Shown: positions 9,266-18,466 of the stretch, in pieces
How positions within the stretch are numbered: the stretch's first letter is position 1
Layout: each line of letters starts with the position of its first letter
NCBI GenBank assembly: GCA_003225315.1
Contig: QHZD01000019.1
Location: 1 to 64,000 of the forward strand
Source of the DNA: Acidobacteriota bacterium
GTDB taxonomy: Bacteria; Acidobacteriota; Terriglobia; Acidiferrales; UBA7541
Direction: 5' to 3'
DNA: 64,000 bases
Translations under genes and position numbers: made by a program
The notes under the pieces: model-generated
The model's database searches: none
The model's input: only the letters and a program-made list of their open reading frames with translations
What the model was told of the DNA's origin: nothing

Positions 9266-10477
9266 TTAGGAGCGGAAGAGGACCGATTCGCGCTGAAACA
9301 TTTTGATGGCGAGGAAAAGGGCGGCGGAAGCGTAGACGCACGTGGATGCAAAAATGATCGCGATGTAGTTCCAGTGGTAAGTGCCGATCACAAGCTCCTT
9401 GCAGAGCAGACTCACGTTGAGGATGGGAACGAGCGCGAGCTTGGGAGTGAGCTCCACACCCGGCAGCATCGCGGCGATCGCCGGGATGATAACGATGAAA
9501 ATGAGCGGCATGATGTAGCTCTGCGCTTCTTTGTAGCTCTTGGCGAAGGTCGAGATGGTGATCAGGACGGACGAGAAAAGGACTGCCAAGGGAACCGCCA
9601 TGATGAAAACGGAAAGCGCCGCGCCAAATCCGATGTGGAGAGTGGTGTCAGCTTCGCCGGCCTGGATGGGCTTGGTCTGCAGGGCATTGGCGATGGCAAA
9701 GGAGATGCCCATGGAAATGACGGAGAGCGCGGCAGTGGTCAGCGCGGTTGTGAGAACCAGCAGGAACTTGCCAAGGACCAGATGCGAGCGCGAGATCGGA
9801 CTGGAAAGGATGGTTTCCATGGTGCCGCGCTCTTTTTCGCCCGCGGTAAGGTCCATGGCAGGATGCATCCCGCCGTTCAGGCACAGAAATACGACGATGT
9901 AGGCGATGAAGCCGCCAAAGAAGAGCGCACCGCCGGACTTCTCAGGCGGGGCAACATTGTGCGGCTTGATCGCGAACGGCTTGAGGATGCTGACGGGAAG
10001 ATTTCTGGCGGCGAGGCGGTCCTTGACGACGGAGTCGCGATAGTCGTTGAAGTATTTCTCGATTTTGTTTTTGGCGATTTCGGATTTCAGATCGCCCTCG
10101 TAGTCGTGAATGAGGACGGTTTGTTCCTTTTGGTTCGCGAGATTGCGCTCGAAGCCTTCGGGGATTTCGACGACCACGGGAACCTGCTTGTTGACGACTG
10201 CGTCCTTCCAATTCGCTTCCAGCGGAACGACCTGAATCTTTGGCACTTTTTTCAATCCTGCGAGAACATTGGGGGAATCCTCGCCGCCGATGATCATGAC
10301 TTTAGGGCTTTCTTCCTTCGCCTTTCCGATCAGCACGGCGATCATGGCGCCGAAGCCAACACTGAGAAGCGGAAAAATGATCAGAGGGAGAACAAACATA
10401 GTGATGAGCGTGCGGCGGTCACGGAGAGCCTCGGTCAGCTCCTTGCGATAGACGATGCCGATATTGCGCGCAGACAT
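9266..10477 (-). CDS. ABC-2 type permease, NatB-like
   Basis: 403 residues from the ATG at 10477, which lies one base after the stop of the ATPase gene and has GGAGG inside the end of that gene. One N-terminal membrane span (TLITMFVLPLIIFPLLSVGF) is followed by a roughly 150-residue extracytoplasmic domain and a cluster of five or so C-terminal spans, the NatB/ABC-2 layout. The motif MDLTAGEKERGTMETILSSP is characteristic of this permease family. With the upstream ATPase it should form an exporter, with sodium being the best-known substrate of the family (B. subtilis NatAB). The substrate here is not established. Confidence 0.88.
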   Translation of the reverse strand: MSARNIGIVYRKELTEALRDRRTLITMFVLPLIIFPLLSVGFGAMIAVLIGKAKEESPKVMIIGGEDSPNVLAGLKKVPKIQVVPLEANWKDAVVNKQVPVVVEIPEGFERNLANQKEQTVLIHDYEGDLKSEIAKNKIEKYFNDYRDSVVKDRLAARNLPVSILKPFAIKPHNVAPPEKSGGALFFGGFIAYIVVFLCLNGGMHPAMDLTAGEKERGTMETILSSPISRSHLVLGKFLLVLTTALTTAALSVISMGISFAIANALQTKPIQAGEADTTLHIGFGAALSVFIMAVPLAVLFSSVLITISTFAKSYKEAQSYIMPLIFIVIIPAIAAMLPGVELTPKLALVPILNVSLLCKELVIGTYHWNYIAIIFASTCVYASAALFLAIKMFQRESVLFRS

Positions 10478-10478
10478 C

Positions 10479-11234
10479 TTAGTTAGCCTCCGCGGAAACA
10501 TAGTGGGGAGCGACGACTTTGACGAAAATGTCCTCGAGATCCTGTTCGTGATGCTGATCGCGAAGCTGCGCAAGGGTGCCTTCGGAGAGAAGTTTACCGG
10601 ATTGGATGATGCCGATGGTGTCGCAGAGCTTTTCGACTTCGGACATGATGTGCGTGGAGAAGATGACGGTTTTGCCGTTGTTGCGGCATTCGTGGATGAA
10701 AGCGGTGATGGTGCGCGCGGTCATGACATCGAGGCCGTTGGTGGGCTCATCGAAGATCATGACAGGCGGATCGTGGACGAGGGTGCGGGCGATGGAGGTT
10801 TTTTGCTTCATGCCAGTGGAGAGCTTGTCGCAGCGGCGATCACGGAAGCCGTCCATGTCGAGACGGTTGAAGATGTTGTCGACACGCTTTTTCAGCGTGG
10901 CTTCGTCTAAACCATTGAGTCGGCCGAAGTATTCGACCAGTTCCTGGGCAGTGAGGCGAGGGTAGAGGGCGGTGGCGGTGGAGAGGAAGCCGACGTTGGC
11001 GCGGACTTTTTCCGGCTGCTCGATGACGTCGTGGCCGCAGACGATGGCGGTGCCGTCGGTAGGTTCGAGAATGGTGGCGAGCATGCGGAGAGTAGTGGTT
11101 TTGCCGGCGCCGTTGGCGCCGAGGAGACCGTAAATCTTGCCGGGTTGACAGGTAAAGCTGACGTTGTCAACGGCGCGGATTTCACCGCGTTTCTTGTCCT
11201 GGAAGCGCTTGGACAGGCCGCGAGCTTCGATCAT
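10479..11234 (-). CDS. ABC transporter ATP-binding protein, NatA-like
   Basis: 251 residues from the ATG at 11234, chosen because family members begin with MIEARGLSKRF-like sequence. Walker A is GANGAGKTTT, the Q-loop region is NVGFLSTATALYPRLTA, the signature is KLSTGMKQK, Walker B is PPVMIFDEPTNGLD, and the H-switch is FSTH. The DEPTNGLDV form and the neighbouring ABC-2 permease place it in the NatA/CcmA group. It is translated immediately before natB. Confidence 0.9.
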   Translation of the reverse strand: MIEARGLSKRFQDKKRGEIRAVDNVSFTCQPGKIYGLLGANGAGKTTTLRMLATILEPTDGTAIVCGHDVIEQPEKVRANVGFLSTATALYPRLTAQELVEYFGRLNGLDEATLKKRVDNIFNRLDMDGFRDRRCDKLSTGMKQKTSIARTLVHDPPVMIFDEPTNGLDVMTARTITAFIHECRNNGKTVIFSTHIMSEVEKLCDTIGIIQSGKLLSEGTLAQLRDQHHEQDLEDIFVKVVAPHYVSAEAN

Positions 11235-11372
11235 CGAAGGACCCCTAACTGAATTGGTAAGACAGGGCAAAAGAGCGTTCAGAGTGTACTACGCGGGGGC
11301 GGGGAAATGTTACGGGCAAGCGAAAGGCGGGCACGGAGATAGGGAAGAGAACGAAAGGGCAAGAGACGCGGA

Positions 11373-11558
11373 TCATCCCTTGTGACAGACGGGGCATTGC
11401 TTGGCATCAAACCTGTCAGGAGTGACGCGGAACATATTGTTGCACTGGATGCACACGCGGTGGATGACAGGACTGATAACGGCGCCCGGCTGGGGCGATT
11501 TGGGCAGGCCGCCCGTGGAAGGAGCGGCAGACTTTTCAGGAACGCTCTCGGTGGACAT
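11373..11558 (-). CDS. Small zinc-ribbon protein
   Basis: 61 residues. A disordered Ser/Pro-rich N-terminus is followed by a CxxC...CxxC pair (VCIQCNNMFRVTPDRFDAKQ, then CPVCHKG), a compact zinc ribbon. Nucleic-acid or protein binding is possible. No close family is recognised. It lies in a 640-base interval between natA and the efflux operon. Confidence 0.55.
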   Translation of the reverse strand: MSTESVPEKSAAPSTGGLPKSPQPGAVISPVIHRVCIQCNNMFRVTPDRFDAKQCPVCHKG

Positions 11559-11872
11559 GAGGGAATTCTAGCACGGTGCAGTATGGCGTCCAAGAAAGCT
11601 GGCGGCATCCATAGGATGTGCCAAGCGCATCCCTTGGATGTGGGGGGGCTCATGGTTCCGAGGAATTGCGTGAAGGGAGCAGGGCGCAGAATAAACAACA
11701 CCTGCGAGGAATCTATAGAAAGCCGCACTGCTCTTGCTAGAATGAAATGACTTGACGCCTATTGGACAGGGGTCAAGCAAGCCACGGACAAGTAACAGAA
11801 ATGCCGCACCTGAGGGATGCGCCCGTGCGTCTTGCAGAGTTCGAAGTGTGGGACCGCGCGGAATAGGAAGAA
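11559..11872. other. Intergenic region before the efflux operon
   Basis: No gene is seen. CTTGAC and GTCAAG form a short inverted repeat at about 11752-11778, just upstream of the adaptor gene, and could be an operator. This is weak evidence. AGGAAG precedes the adaptor ATG. Confidence 0.35.
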
Positions 11873-13180
11873 ATGGATCGCAAGCTGCGAAATCGAATTT
11901 TGCTCTACCTGGCGCTGGCGGCAGTGCTGGCGTTCGTGCTTGTGGAGCTGAGCGGACGAAAGCCGGTGCCGAAGATTTCGGCGGTGACGCCGGTGCGCGA
12001 GAATCTGGTGTCGTCCATCAGCAGCAACGGAAAGGTTGAGCCTATCGCCCCTTACGTGATGCGGGCGCAACTGGATACGTTTGTGCTGAAGATAAGCGTT
12101 CACGAAGGGCAGACCGTGAAGAAGGGGCAACTGCTGCTGGAACTGGACGTTAAGGATGCGGCAGCGCAGTTGGCGGAAGCGCAGGCAAAACTCCTGAAAG
12201 CGGAGGACGATTTGCGAGCAGCAAGAGCGGGCGGAAAAATTGATGAGGCCGCCAGAGTCACAGGCGACCTGGCGAAAGCGCAGGCGGAACGCGACCGGTT
12301 CCGGAAGAACAACGATGTGCTGCAACGGCTGATCGCGCAGAAAGCGGCGACGCAGGATGAACTTGAGGCGAACGACCTTGCCCTGATCAAGGCGCAGGCC
12401 GAGGTGGCCAGATTAACGGCGGTCAAGCAGGAGTTTGAGCGCAGCGTGAAGCTGGACACGGACCAGACACCGCTGCGCTTGCAACAGGTGCAAAACGAAG
12501 TGGCGGCCCTTGAGGAAAAAGTGCGGCAGGGGCGCATCACCGCGCCGGCGGACGGGACGCTTTACTCGCTGGGAAGAAGCGGCGAATCGACGCCGTTGAA
12601 GGCGGGAGACTATGTGAAGGTGGGCGATTTACTTGCGGAGATGGCGGACCTGCACAAGGTGCGCGTGCGTGCGTTCATCGACGAGCCGGAATTGGGCGCA
12701 CTGGAAACGAACCAGCCGGTGAAAATCACCTGGGACGCGCTGCCGAGCAAGACATGGACGGGAAAGACGGAGACGGTTCCGAAACAAGTGGTGCCACATC
12801 AAAACCGGAGTGTGGGCGAGCTGCTCTGCGCGGTGAATAACGACAATTTGGAATTGTTGCCGAATATTAACGTGAACGTGCGTATCAATTCGCGGGAACG
12901 GATCGGCGTGCTGTCAGTTCCGCGAGGGGCGGTGGAAGCGGACGGCGGCAGGCGCTATGTTTTCGTGGTCAGAAAGAGCCAACTGGGCGTGGGAAAATCG
13001 ACGCTTGAAAAACGAGAGATTCATGTGGGCATTGCGGACGCCACGAATTACGAAGTAGTGAGCGGCCTGCAAGAAGGGGAATTGGTGGCGCTTCCAGGGG
13101 ACGTGGATTTGCGCGATGGGATGACGGTGATCGTCATAACGACGGAAGCTGCACTCTTTCGAGGACCAAGTAATGGTTAA
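11873..13180 (+). CDS. Efflux periplasmic adaptor (HlyD/MacA family)
   Basis: 435 residues. One N-terminal membrane anchor (ILLYLALAAVLAFVLVELSG) is followed by the barrel-sandwich half-motif ISVHEGQTVKKGQLLLELD, a long coiled-coil hairpin (about residues 95-210, many AQAKL/AEVARL heptads), the second lipoyl half (GRITAPADGTLYSLG) and a beta-barrel domain. This is the standard membrane-fusion-protein layout linking an inner-membrane pump to TolC. Its end overlaps the TPR gene by 8 bases, and a MacB-type permease and TolC homologue follow. Confidence 0.9.
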   Translation: MDRKLRNRILLYLALAAVLAFVLVELSGRKPVPKISAVTPVRENLVSSISSNGKVEPIAPYVMRAQLDTFVLKISVHEGQTVKKGQLLLELDVKDAAAQLAEAQAKLLKAEDDLRAARAGGKIDEAARVTGDLAKAQAERDRFRKNNDVLQRLIAQKAATQDELEANDLALIKAQAEVARLTAVKQEFERSVKLDTDQTPLRLQQVQNEVAALEEKVRQGRITAPADGTLYSLGRSGESTPLKAGDYVKVGDLLAEMADLHKVRVRAFIDEPELGALETNQPVKITWDALPSKTWTGKTETVPKQVVPHQNRSVGELLCAVNNDNLELLPNINVNVRINSRERIGVLSVPRGAVEADGGRRYVFVVRKSQLGVGKSTLEKREIHVGIADATNYEVVSGLQEGELVALPGDVDLRDGMTVIVITTEAALFRGPSNG

Positions 13181-14159
13181 CGGGAGGAAACTTGCGGTTC
13201 TGCTTATCGCGAGCACGGCGATGGCGGCCGCAACCATCAAACAAGATGCCAGTCTCGAAGCGGGACGGCATGCTTACGAAGCCAGCGACTACGTGAAGGC
13301 CGTTCAAGCGTTGCAGGCGGCTGCAGCAAAAGATCCGCAAAATGCTGACGTGCAATTGCTGCTGGCGAAAAGTTATCTGGAGTTGCAGCAACATGACGCA
13401 GCAATCAAGAGCGCGGAGCGGGCGGTGGCCATTGACGCGCAGAATTCGATCTACCACGAGTGGCTGGGGAGAGCGTACGGGGAAAAGGCCGATCACGCGA
13501 GCTGGTTTTCGGCGATATCGCTCGCGAAGAAGACACGCAAAGAGTTCGAGACGGCAGTGCAGCTGGACGCAAAGAATTTTTCGGCGCGGCAGGCGCTGAT
13601 CGAATTCGATTGCAGCGCTCCCGGTCTTGTGGGTGGCGGTGAAGACAAAGCAGTACGGCAGATCGAGCAATTGGCGGAGATGGACGCCGCGGAAGGGCAT
13701 TACGCGAAGGGGAATTGCCGTCGGCAGAAAAAAGATTTCACCGCCGCGGACGAGGAATTTACAACGGCGCTGGAGAGCAATCCAAAATCCGCGGAGCTGA
13801 TCTACGACGTCGGCGATTACGCCGTGAAACGCAGCCAGCCGGCGCGGCTGCTGGCGGTTGCGGATGCCGGGAAACGCGTGGCGCCAAGCGACCTGAGAGA
13901 GAAGTTTTACCGCGGCGTTGCGCTGGTTTTGAAGAAGGAGGGCTCCGAGGAAGCGGAACGATTGCTCAAGGAATATGCGAAAAGAGCGCCGACGCGATCG
14001 GGATATCCGCGGCCGGCTGCGGCGCACGCGTGGCTGGGGCGACTTTTCGAGGATCAGAACAAGATGGAAGAGGCGGCGCAGGAGTTTGAAAGTGCGCTGA
14101 AACTGGATCCAAAAAACAAAATGGCGCAGGAAGCGCTAAAGCGGCTGAAGAAGGGGTGA
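13173..14159 (+). CDS. Secreted TPR protein within an efflux operon
   Basis: 328 residues with an N-terminal signal peptide (KLAVLLIASTAMAAAT). At least five tetratricopeptide-like repeats follow, for example AGRHAYEASDYVKAVQALQA, KSYLELQQHDAAIKSAERAV and a final AWLGRLFEDQNKMEEAAQEF. It is likely periplasmic. It starts inside the adaptor gene and sits between adaptor and permease, so a scaffold role for the efflux complex is plausible but unproven. Confidence 0.8.
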   Translation: MVNGRKLAVLLIASTAMAAATIKQDASLEAGRHAYEASDYVKAVQALQAAAAKDPQNADVQLLLAKSYLELQQHDAAIKSAERAVAIDAQNSIYHEWLGRAYGEKADHASWFSAISLAKKTRKEFETAVQLDAKNFSARQALIEFDCSAPGLVGGGEDKAVRQIEQLAEMDAAEGHYAKGNCRRQKKDFTAADEEFTTALESNPKSAELIYDVGDYAVKRSQPARLLAVADAGKRVAPSDLREKFYRGVALVLKKEGSEEAERLLKEYAKRAPTRSGYPRPAAAHAWLGRLFEDQNKMEEAAQEFESALKLDPKNKMAQEALKRLKKG

Positions 14160-14204
14160 GAGTTTTATCCGAGGCTGCCGGAAAATTCCGGTCAAAAGGC
14201 AACG

Positions 14205-15404
14205 ATGGATATTCGCGAAACGATATCGGTGGCGATTGACGCGCTGCGCGCGAATAAGCTGCGCGCAATTCTGACATCGTTAGGAGTGATTATTGGGAGC
14301 GCCTCCATCGTCCTGGTGGTCACTGTGGCGCTGACCAGCCAGAAATTTGTCATTTCGCAGATTGAGGCTGTGGGCTCGAACCTGTTGTGGGCGGAGTTGG
14401 TCAGAAGCTCGGACATCGCCCCACCGCTGAGCTACGAGATAACTTATGGGGACTTGAATGCAGTGAAATCCGGCCTCCCCGCAGTGGTGGAGGCGGCAGG
14501 GATTCGAGAATTGCCGATGGAAGTAGTGGTGGGCGGTGTTTCGGTGCCTGTAAATCTGATTGGCGTGACGGAAGGTTACCAAATGATTCGCCGATTGGTG
14601 ATCTTTCGCGGACGTTACTTCGATTCCGTGGACATGGAGATGCGCAATAAATTCTGTTTAATCTCCGAGCATCTCGCGCGGCGCGTATTCGGAGTGGAGA
14701 ATCCCGTGGGAAGGGACGTCCGTATGGGGGAATTAACCTTTACAGTCATCGGCGTTTTTCGAGAACGAGTATCAACGTTCGGGCAATCGGAAATTCACGA
14801 TGATTCGGTCATCATCCCCTTCACGCTCATGAAGTACTACACGGGTACCGATGCACTTCGGACGTTGTACGTACAAACGGCAAAACACGAAGATGTCGAT
14901 AGCGTGGAGCGACAACTGGGGCAGTTGCTGCGCAGCCGCCACCCTGCCGATGCAGGTTACGAGGTGCACACGCTGATAGCAATTTTGGATGTTGCGAGAA
15001 AGATTTCGCTGGGACTGACGATTGTTCTGATCATTATAGCCGCGATCGCGCTGCTGGTCAGCGGAATCGGGATCATGAACATCATGCTGGTAACGGTGAC
15101 CGAACGGACGAGAGAGATCGGAATCCGCAAAGCTATTGGAGCGGCGAGGCGTGAAATTATGTACCAGTTTTTAGTCGAATCGCTCGTAATCAGCGGGGGA
15201 GGGGCGGTTCTCGGAATCTTGATTGGAATCGCCGTGCCGGTTGCAATCCAATCTTTCTTGCCGGGAAATTTGCGGGTTCCAGTGTCGCCGCTGAGCGTGA
15301 TCATTGCGTTCGTAGTGTCGTGTTCCACGGGGCTGTTTTTCGGTTACTTGCCTGCGAATCAGGCGGCGAGCCTGCAACCAGTCGAGTCTCTGAGATATGA
15401 GTGA
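14205..15404 (+). CDS. MacB/FtsX-type ABC permease without fused ATPase
   Basis: 399 residues. One N-terminal span follows the MacB-type start (SVAIDALRANKLRAILTSLG), then comes a periplasmic MacB core domain of about 200 residues, then three C-terminal FtsX spans including GIGIMNIMLVTVTERTREIG and IRKAIGAARREI, which are hallmark motifs. The MacB ATPase domain is not fused and no ATPase gene is found nearby, so a partner would have to come from elsewhere. It is downstream of the adaptor and TPR genes and upstream of a TolC homologue. Confidence 0.88.
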   Translation: MDIRETISVAIDALRANKLRAILTSLGVIIGSASIVLVVTVALTSQKFVISQIEAVGSNLLWAELVRSSDIAPPLSYEITYGDLNAVKSGLPAVVEAAGIRELPMEVVVGGVSVPVNLIGVTEGYQMIRRLVIFRGRYFDSVDMEMRNKFCLISEHLARRVFGVENPVGRDVRMGELTFTVIGVFRERVSTFGQSEIHDDSVIIPFTLMKYYTGTDALRTLYVQTAKHEDVDSVERQLGQLLRSRHPADAGYEVHTLIAILDVARKISLGLTIVLIIIAAIALLVSGIGIMNIMLVTVTERTREIGIRKAIGAARREIMYQFLVESLVISGGGAVLGILIGIAVPVAIQSFLPGNLRVPVSPLSVIIAFVVSCSTGLFFGYLPANQAASLQPVESLRYE

Positions 15405-15495
15405 AGCAACAGGAGGCCCAGGGCAGTAGTGAGGGGAAGTGAACGGGCGGCGATTGGCAATACTAAAGCGGCTTCGGCGAAGAAGGAGCATGAAA

Positions 15496-16848
15496 ATGCA
15501 CTTACTGGGACGCGTTGCAGGGACGATTGTGCTGCTGACGTTGTGCGTTGGAGCTGCGAGTGCGCAAGAAGCGTCCGTGCCGAATGCGAGCCAAGCTGCG
15601 GCACAGGAGGCGCCCAAGGATGCGGTGCCAATGGCCCTGACGCTGAAGCGCGCGATTCAGATGGCGCTGCAGAACAGCAAAGAAATTCAAGTGGCAAAGA
15701 TTCAAGCGAGCGTGGCAGACCGCGCCGCGAAGATCACCAAGGCACAGTTCATGCCGAATCTCTATGCGGGCTCTGGAGCAGGATACACATACGGAATACC
15801 GGAAACGCCGGGCGGACGCGCGCCATCGATCTTCAACGTTTCGTACACGGAACAAGTTCTGAACGAGCCTCTGCGCGGCCAGGCGAAGGAGACGCAGGAA
15901 CAGGCCAAGGCGCAAAAGATTGTGCTGGAGGACGCGAAGAACAACGTCATCACGCGAACGGCAATGGCGTATCTGGAACTGGGGAAGGTGCGGCATTCGC
16001 TTGAGCTATTGCGAAAAGAGCAACAGAGCGCGGAGAAGATCCTGCAGGTGACGCAGGAGCGGCAGGGGGAAGGATACGAACTGCCGGTGGAAGTGACGAA
16101 AGCGCAACTGACAAAAGCGCAGGTGGTCCAAAGGATTTTGCAACTCGAGGGCCGGGAAGATGAGCTGGAAGTTTTTCTGAGATACCAGCTTGGATTGCCG
16201 GAGACGCAGTCCATCGAAGTCACACCGGAGGAGTTGCCCGGGGAAGCAGAGCAGGCGGGAGACAACCTCGTGGCGATGGCCATAACGCGCAACGCTGGAT
16301 TGCAGCTTGCGGAGTCCGACGTTCGAGCGAAAGAGTTTCGGTTGAAGGGCGAGAAGCGAGGTTATTGGCCGACGCTGGAGCTCGTGAGCGTGTACAGCGT
16401 GCTGGCGAAGTTCAACAACTATAGCCAGTTTTTTACGACTTTTCAGCGGAACAATTACAATGCAGGAATCGACATGCACGTGCCGATTTTTAGCGCGCAG
16501 ACGAAAGCGGCGGTGGGAATGGCGGAGATAAACCTGGAAGCGGCCAGAGTCAACCTGACGAACAAGAAAACGGAATTGACCGCGGACGTTAGGCAAAAGA
16601 CGCGGCAAGTACGCGAGAGAGACGCCGCGAAAGAGGTAGCGCGGCTGGAATTGCAACTTGCGCAGCAAAACGTGGTGGTGGAACAGGCGCAGTTTGCGGA
16701 AGGGAAGCTGAATCTGCGCGAGGTCGAAAAGGCCAGGCTCGAAGAGAACGAAAAGTGGATGGCGTATCTGGATGCAAATTTCCAGAAGCAGCAGGCACAA
16801 CTGGAATTGCTAAAGACGGCAGGGCAGTTGGATAAGGTGTGGCAGTGA
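15496..16848 (+). CDS. TolC-family outer membrane efflux protein
   Basis: 450 residues from the ATG at 15496, which is 7 bases after AAGGAG. An ATG at 15490 is too close to that motif, and the frame opens at a GTG at 15439. A signal peptide (GRVAGTIVLLTLCVGAASAQ) is followed by two internally similar halves rich in long helices, starting ALTLKRAIQMALQNSKEIQVA. This is the typical outer-membrane-factor pattern. It completes a tripartite export group with the three preceding genes. Confidence 0.9.
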   Translation: MHLLGRVAGTIVLLTLCVGAASAQEASVPNASQAAAQEAPKDAVPMALTLKRAIQMALQNSKEIQVAKIQASVADRAAKITKAQFMPNLYAGSGAGYTYGIPETPGGRAPSIFNVSYTEQVLNEPLRGQAKETQEQAKAQKIVLEDAKNNVITRTAMAYLELGKVRHSLELLRKEQQSAEKILQVTQERQGEGYELPVEVTKAQLTKAQVVQRILQLEGREDELEVFLRYQLGLPETQSIEVTPEELPGEAEQAGDNLVAMAITRNAGLQLAESDVRAKEFRLKGEKRGYWPTLELVSVYSVLAKFNNYSQFFTTFQRNNYNAGIDMHVPIFSAQTKAAVGMAEINLEAARVNLTNKKTELTADVRQKTRQVRERDAAKEVARLELQLAQQNVVVEQAQFAEGKLNLREVEKARLEENEKWMAYLDANFQKQQAQLELLKTAGQLDKVWQ

Positions 16849-16869
16849 AAAAGTGATTGGTGACTCGGG

Positions 16870-18264
16870 ATGCTCGATCGCGAGAGTTTGAGGGTGTTCT
16901 CCGAGGTTGCGAGCAAGCTCGACCAGGGCTTCGCAAAATTGCCTGCGTTTCAAGATGAATCGCCGGAAATGGCGCGTCTTGCAGAAGTACTTGAGGCGAC
17001 GGCGGAGCGGTTGCAGGACAACTACCCGTATTTTCATCCTTTATATGCGGGTCAGATGCTGAAGCCGCCGCATCCTGTGGCGCGGCTGGCGTATGCGCTG
17101 GCTATGTGGATCAATCCAAACAACCATGCGCTGGATGGTGGGCGAGCGACTTCCGCGATGGAAAAAGAAGCGGTTGCGGAGATCGCCGGCATGTTTGGGT
17201 GGAAGAAGTTTCTTGGACACCTATGCGGCGGCGGAACGATGGCGAATCTCGAGGCCCTGTGGGTTGCAGGGCGACTACATCCGGGAAAGAAGATTCTCGC
17301 CAGTGACCAAGCTCATTACACGCACGGACGGATTAGCGGCGTTCTACAGTTGCCGTTCGAAATGGTGCCCTGCGATGCGCGGGGACGGATGGACGCGAAC
17401 GCGCTGGGGAAGCGGCTGGAATGCGGCGACGTTGGGACCATTGTAGCGACGATGGGTACGACGGCAACGGGTTCAGTGGATCCGCTGCCGGAGATCCTTG
17501 CGCTTCGAGAAAGACATGGATTCCGAGTTCACGCAGACGCGGCATACGGCGGCTATTTCGTGCTGACGGAGAATCTTGCGGAAGATGCCAAACGGGTGTT
17601 TGCACGGATTGGAGAAGTGGAATCCGTTGTGATCGATCCGCACAAACACGGCTTGCAACCTTACGGTTGCGGCTGCGTGCTATTTCGCGACGCCGAAATC
17701 GGCCGATTGTACAAGCACGATTCGCCCTACACCTATTTCAGCTCCGCGGAGCTGCACTTGGGTGAGATCAGCCTGGAATGTTCGCGACCGGGTGCGGCTG
17801 CGGCGGCTCTGTGGGCGACGCAGAGATTGCTACCGCTGAAAAAAGGCAGCGAGTTTGCGCGGGGATTGGAACGCGGAAGGAAAGCGGCGCTGGCCCTCTT
17901 CGAAAAGCTGCGCACGGATGCGCGATTTGTGGCCGCCTTCCCACCGGAACTGGACATTGTCGTTTTTGCGCCGAGAGCGGCTAGCGTCAGCGAGGCTTCA
18001 TTTTTGAGCCGCAAGATATTCGAGGCTGCGGCGAAGCGCGATTTGCATCTGGCAGTGGCGGAATTGCCGGCTCTTTTTTGGCAAGGGAATCTGGGAGCGA
18101 CGAAGCGGGACCGCGAGACCATCACTTGCTTGCGCTCCGTGCTCATGAAACCGGAGCATCTCGACTGGGTAGAACGGATTTGGGATTTGCTCGCAGTGTC
18201 CGCGGATGAAGTGCTTGGCGCTCGAGGACGATCCGCCAAGAGCGGGCCTGCAAACTCCATTTAA
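16870..18264 (+). CDS. PLP-dependent group II decarboxylase
   Basis: 464 residues. The fold type I motifs are clear: CGGGTMANLEALW near residue 118, HADAAYGG with the cofactor-binding Asp, and the Schiff-base lysine in VIDPHKHGLQPYGCG. The motif order fits the aromatic-L-amino-acid/glutamate decarboxylase superfamily. The substrate cannot be told from the sequence. It begins 21 bases after the TolC gene, so it may be cotranscribed with the efflux group, possibly to make an amine that is exported, which is a guess. Confidence 0.85.
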   Translation: MLDRESLRVFSEVASKLDQGFAKLPAFQDESPEMARLAEVLEATAERLQDNYPYFHPLYAGQMLKPPHPVARLAYALAMWINPNNHALDGGRATSAMEKEAVAEIAGMFGWKKFLGHLCGGGTMANLEALWVAGRLHPGKKILASDQAHYTHGRISGVLQLPFEMVPCDARGRMDANALGKRLECGDVGTIVATMGTTATGSVDPLPEILALRERHGFRVHADAAYGGYFVLTENLAEDAKRVFARIGEVESVVIDPHKHGLQPYGCGCVLFRDAEIGRLYKHDSPYTYFSSAELHLGEISLECSRPGAAAAALWATQRLLPLKKGSEFARGLERGRKAALALFEKLRTDARFVAAFPPELDIVVFAPRAASVSEASFLSRKIFEAAAKRDLHLAVAELPALFWQGNLGATKRDRETITCLRSVLMKPEHLDWVERIWDLLAVSADEVLGARGRSAKSGPANSI

Positions 18265-18466
18265 TGAGGCTAATAGCCGTTCGCTGTCAGTTAACACCCA
18301 ATGAGAGATAAGGTTTGAGGCGATGCAACGAAGTCAGGTAAACTAGTATCCATAGATGGGGAGCCCAAGCCCCGCGTGAATGCGCGGCCCTTCCCTTTTG
18401 CAAAACAGACCAAGTGCCAAGTATTCGAGACGGCCAAGTTTAGAACGCGAAGGCTGAGGGTGAAGA

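Noticed and set aside
9230-10486. 418-codon open frame on the plus strand opposite natB
   Set aside because: Low-complexity Asp/Gly/Glu-rich translation, antisense to a well-supported permease.
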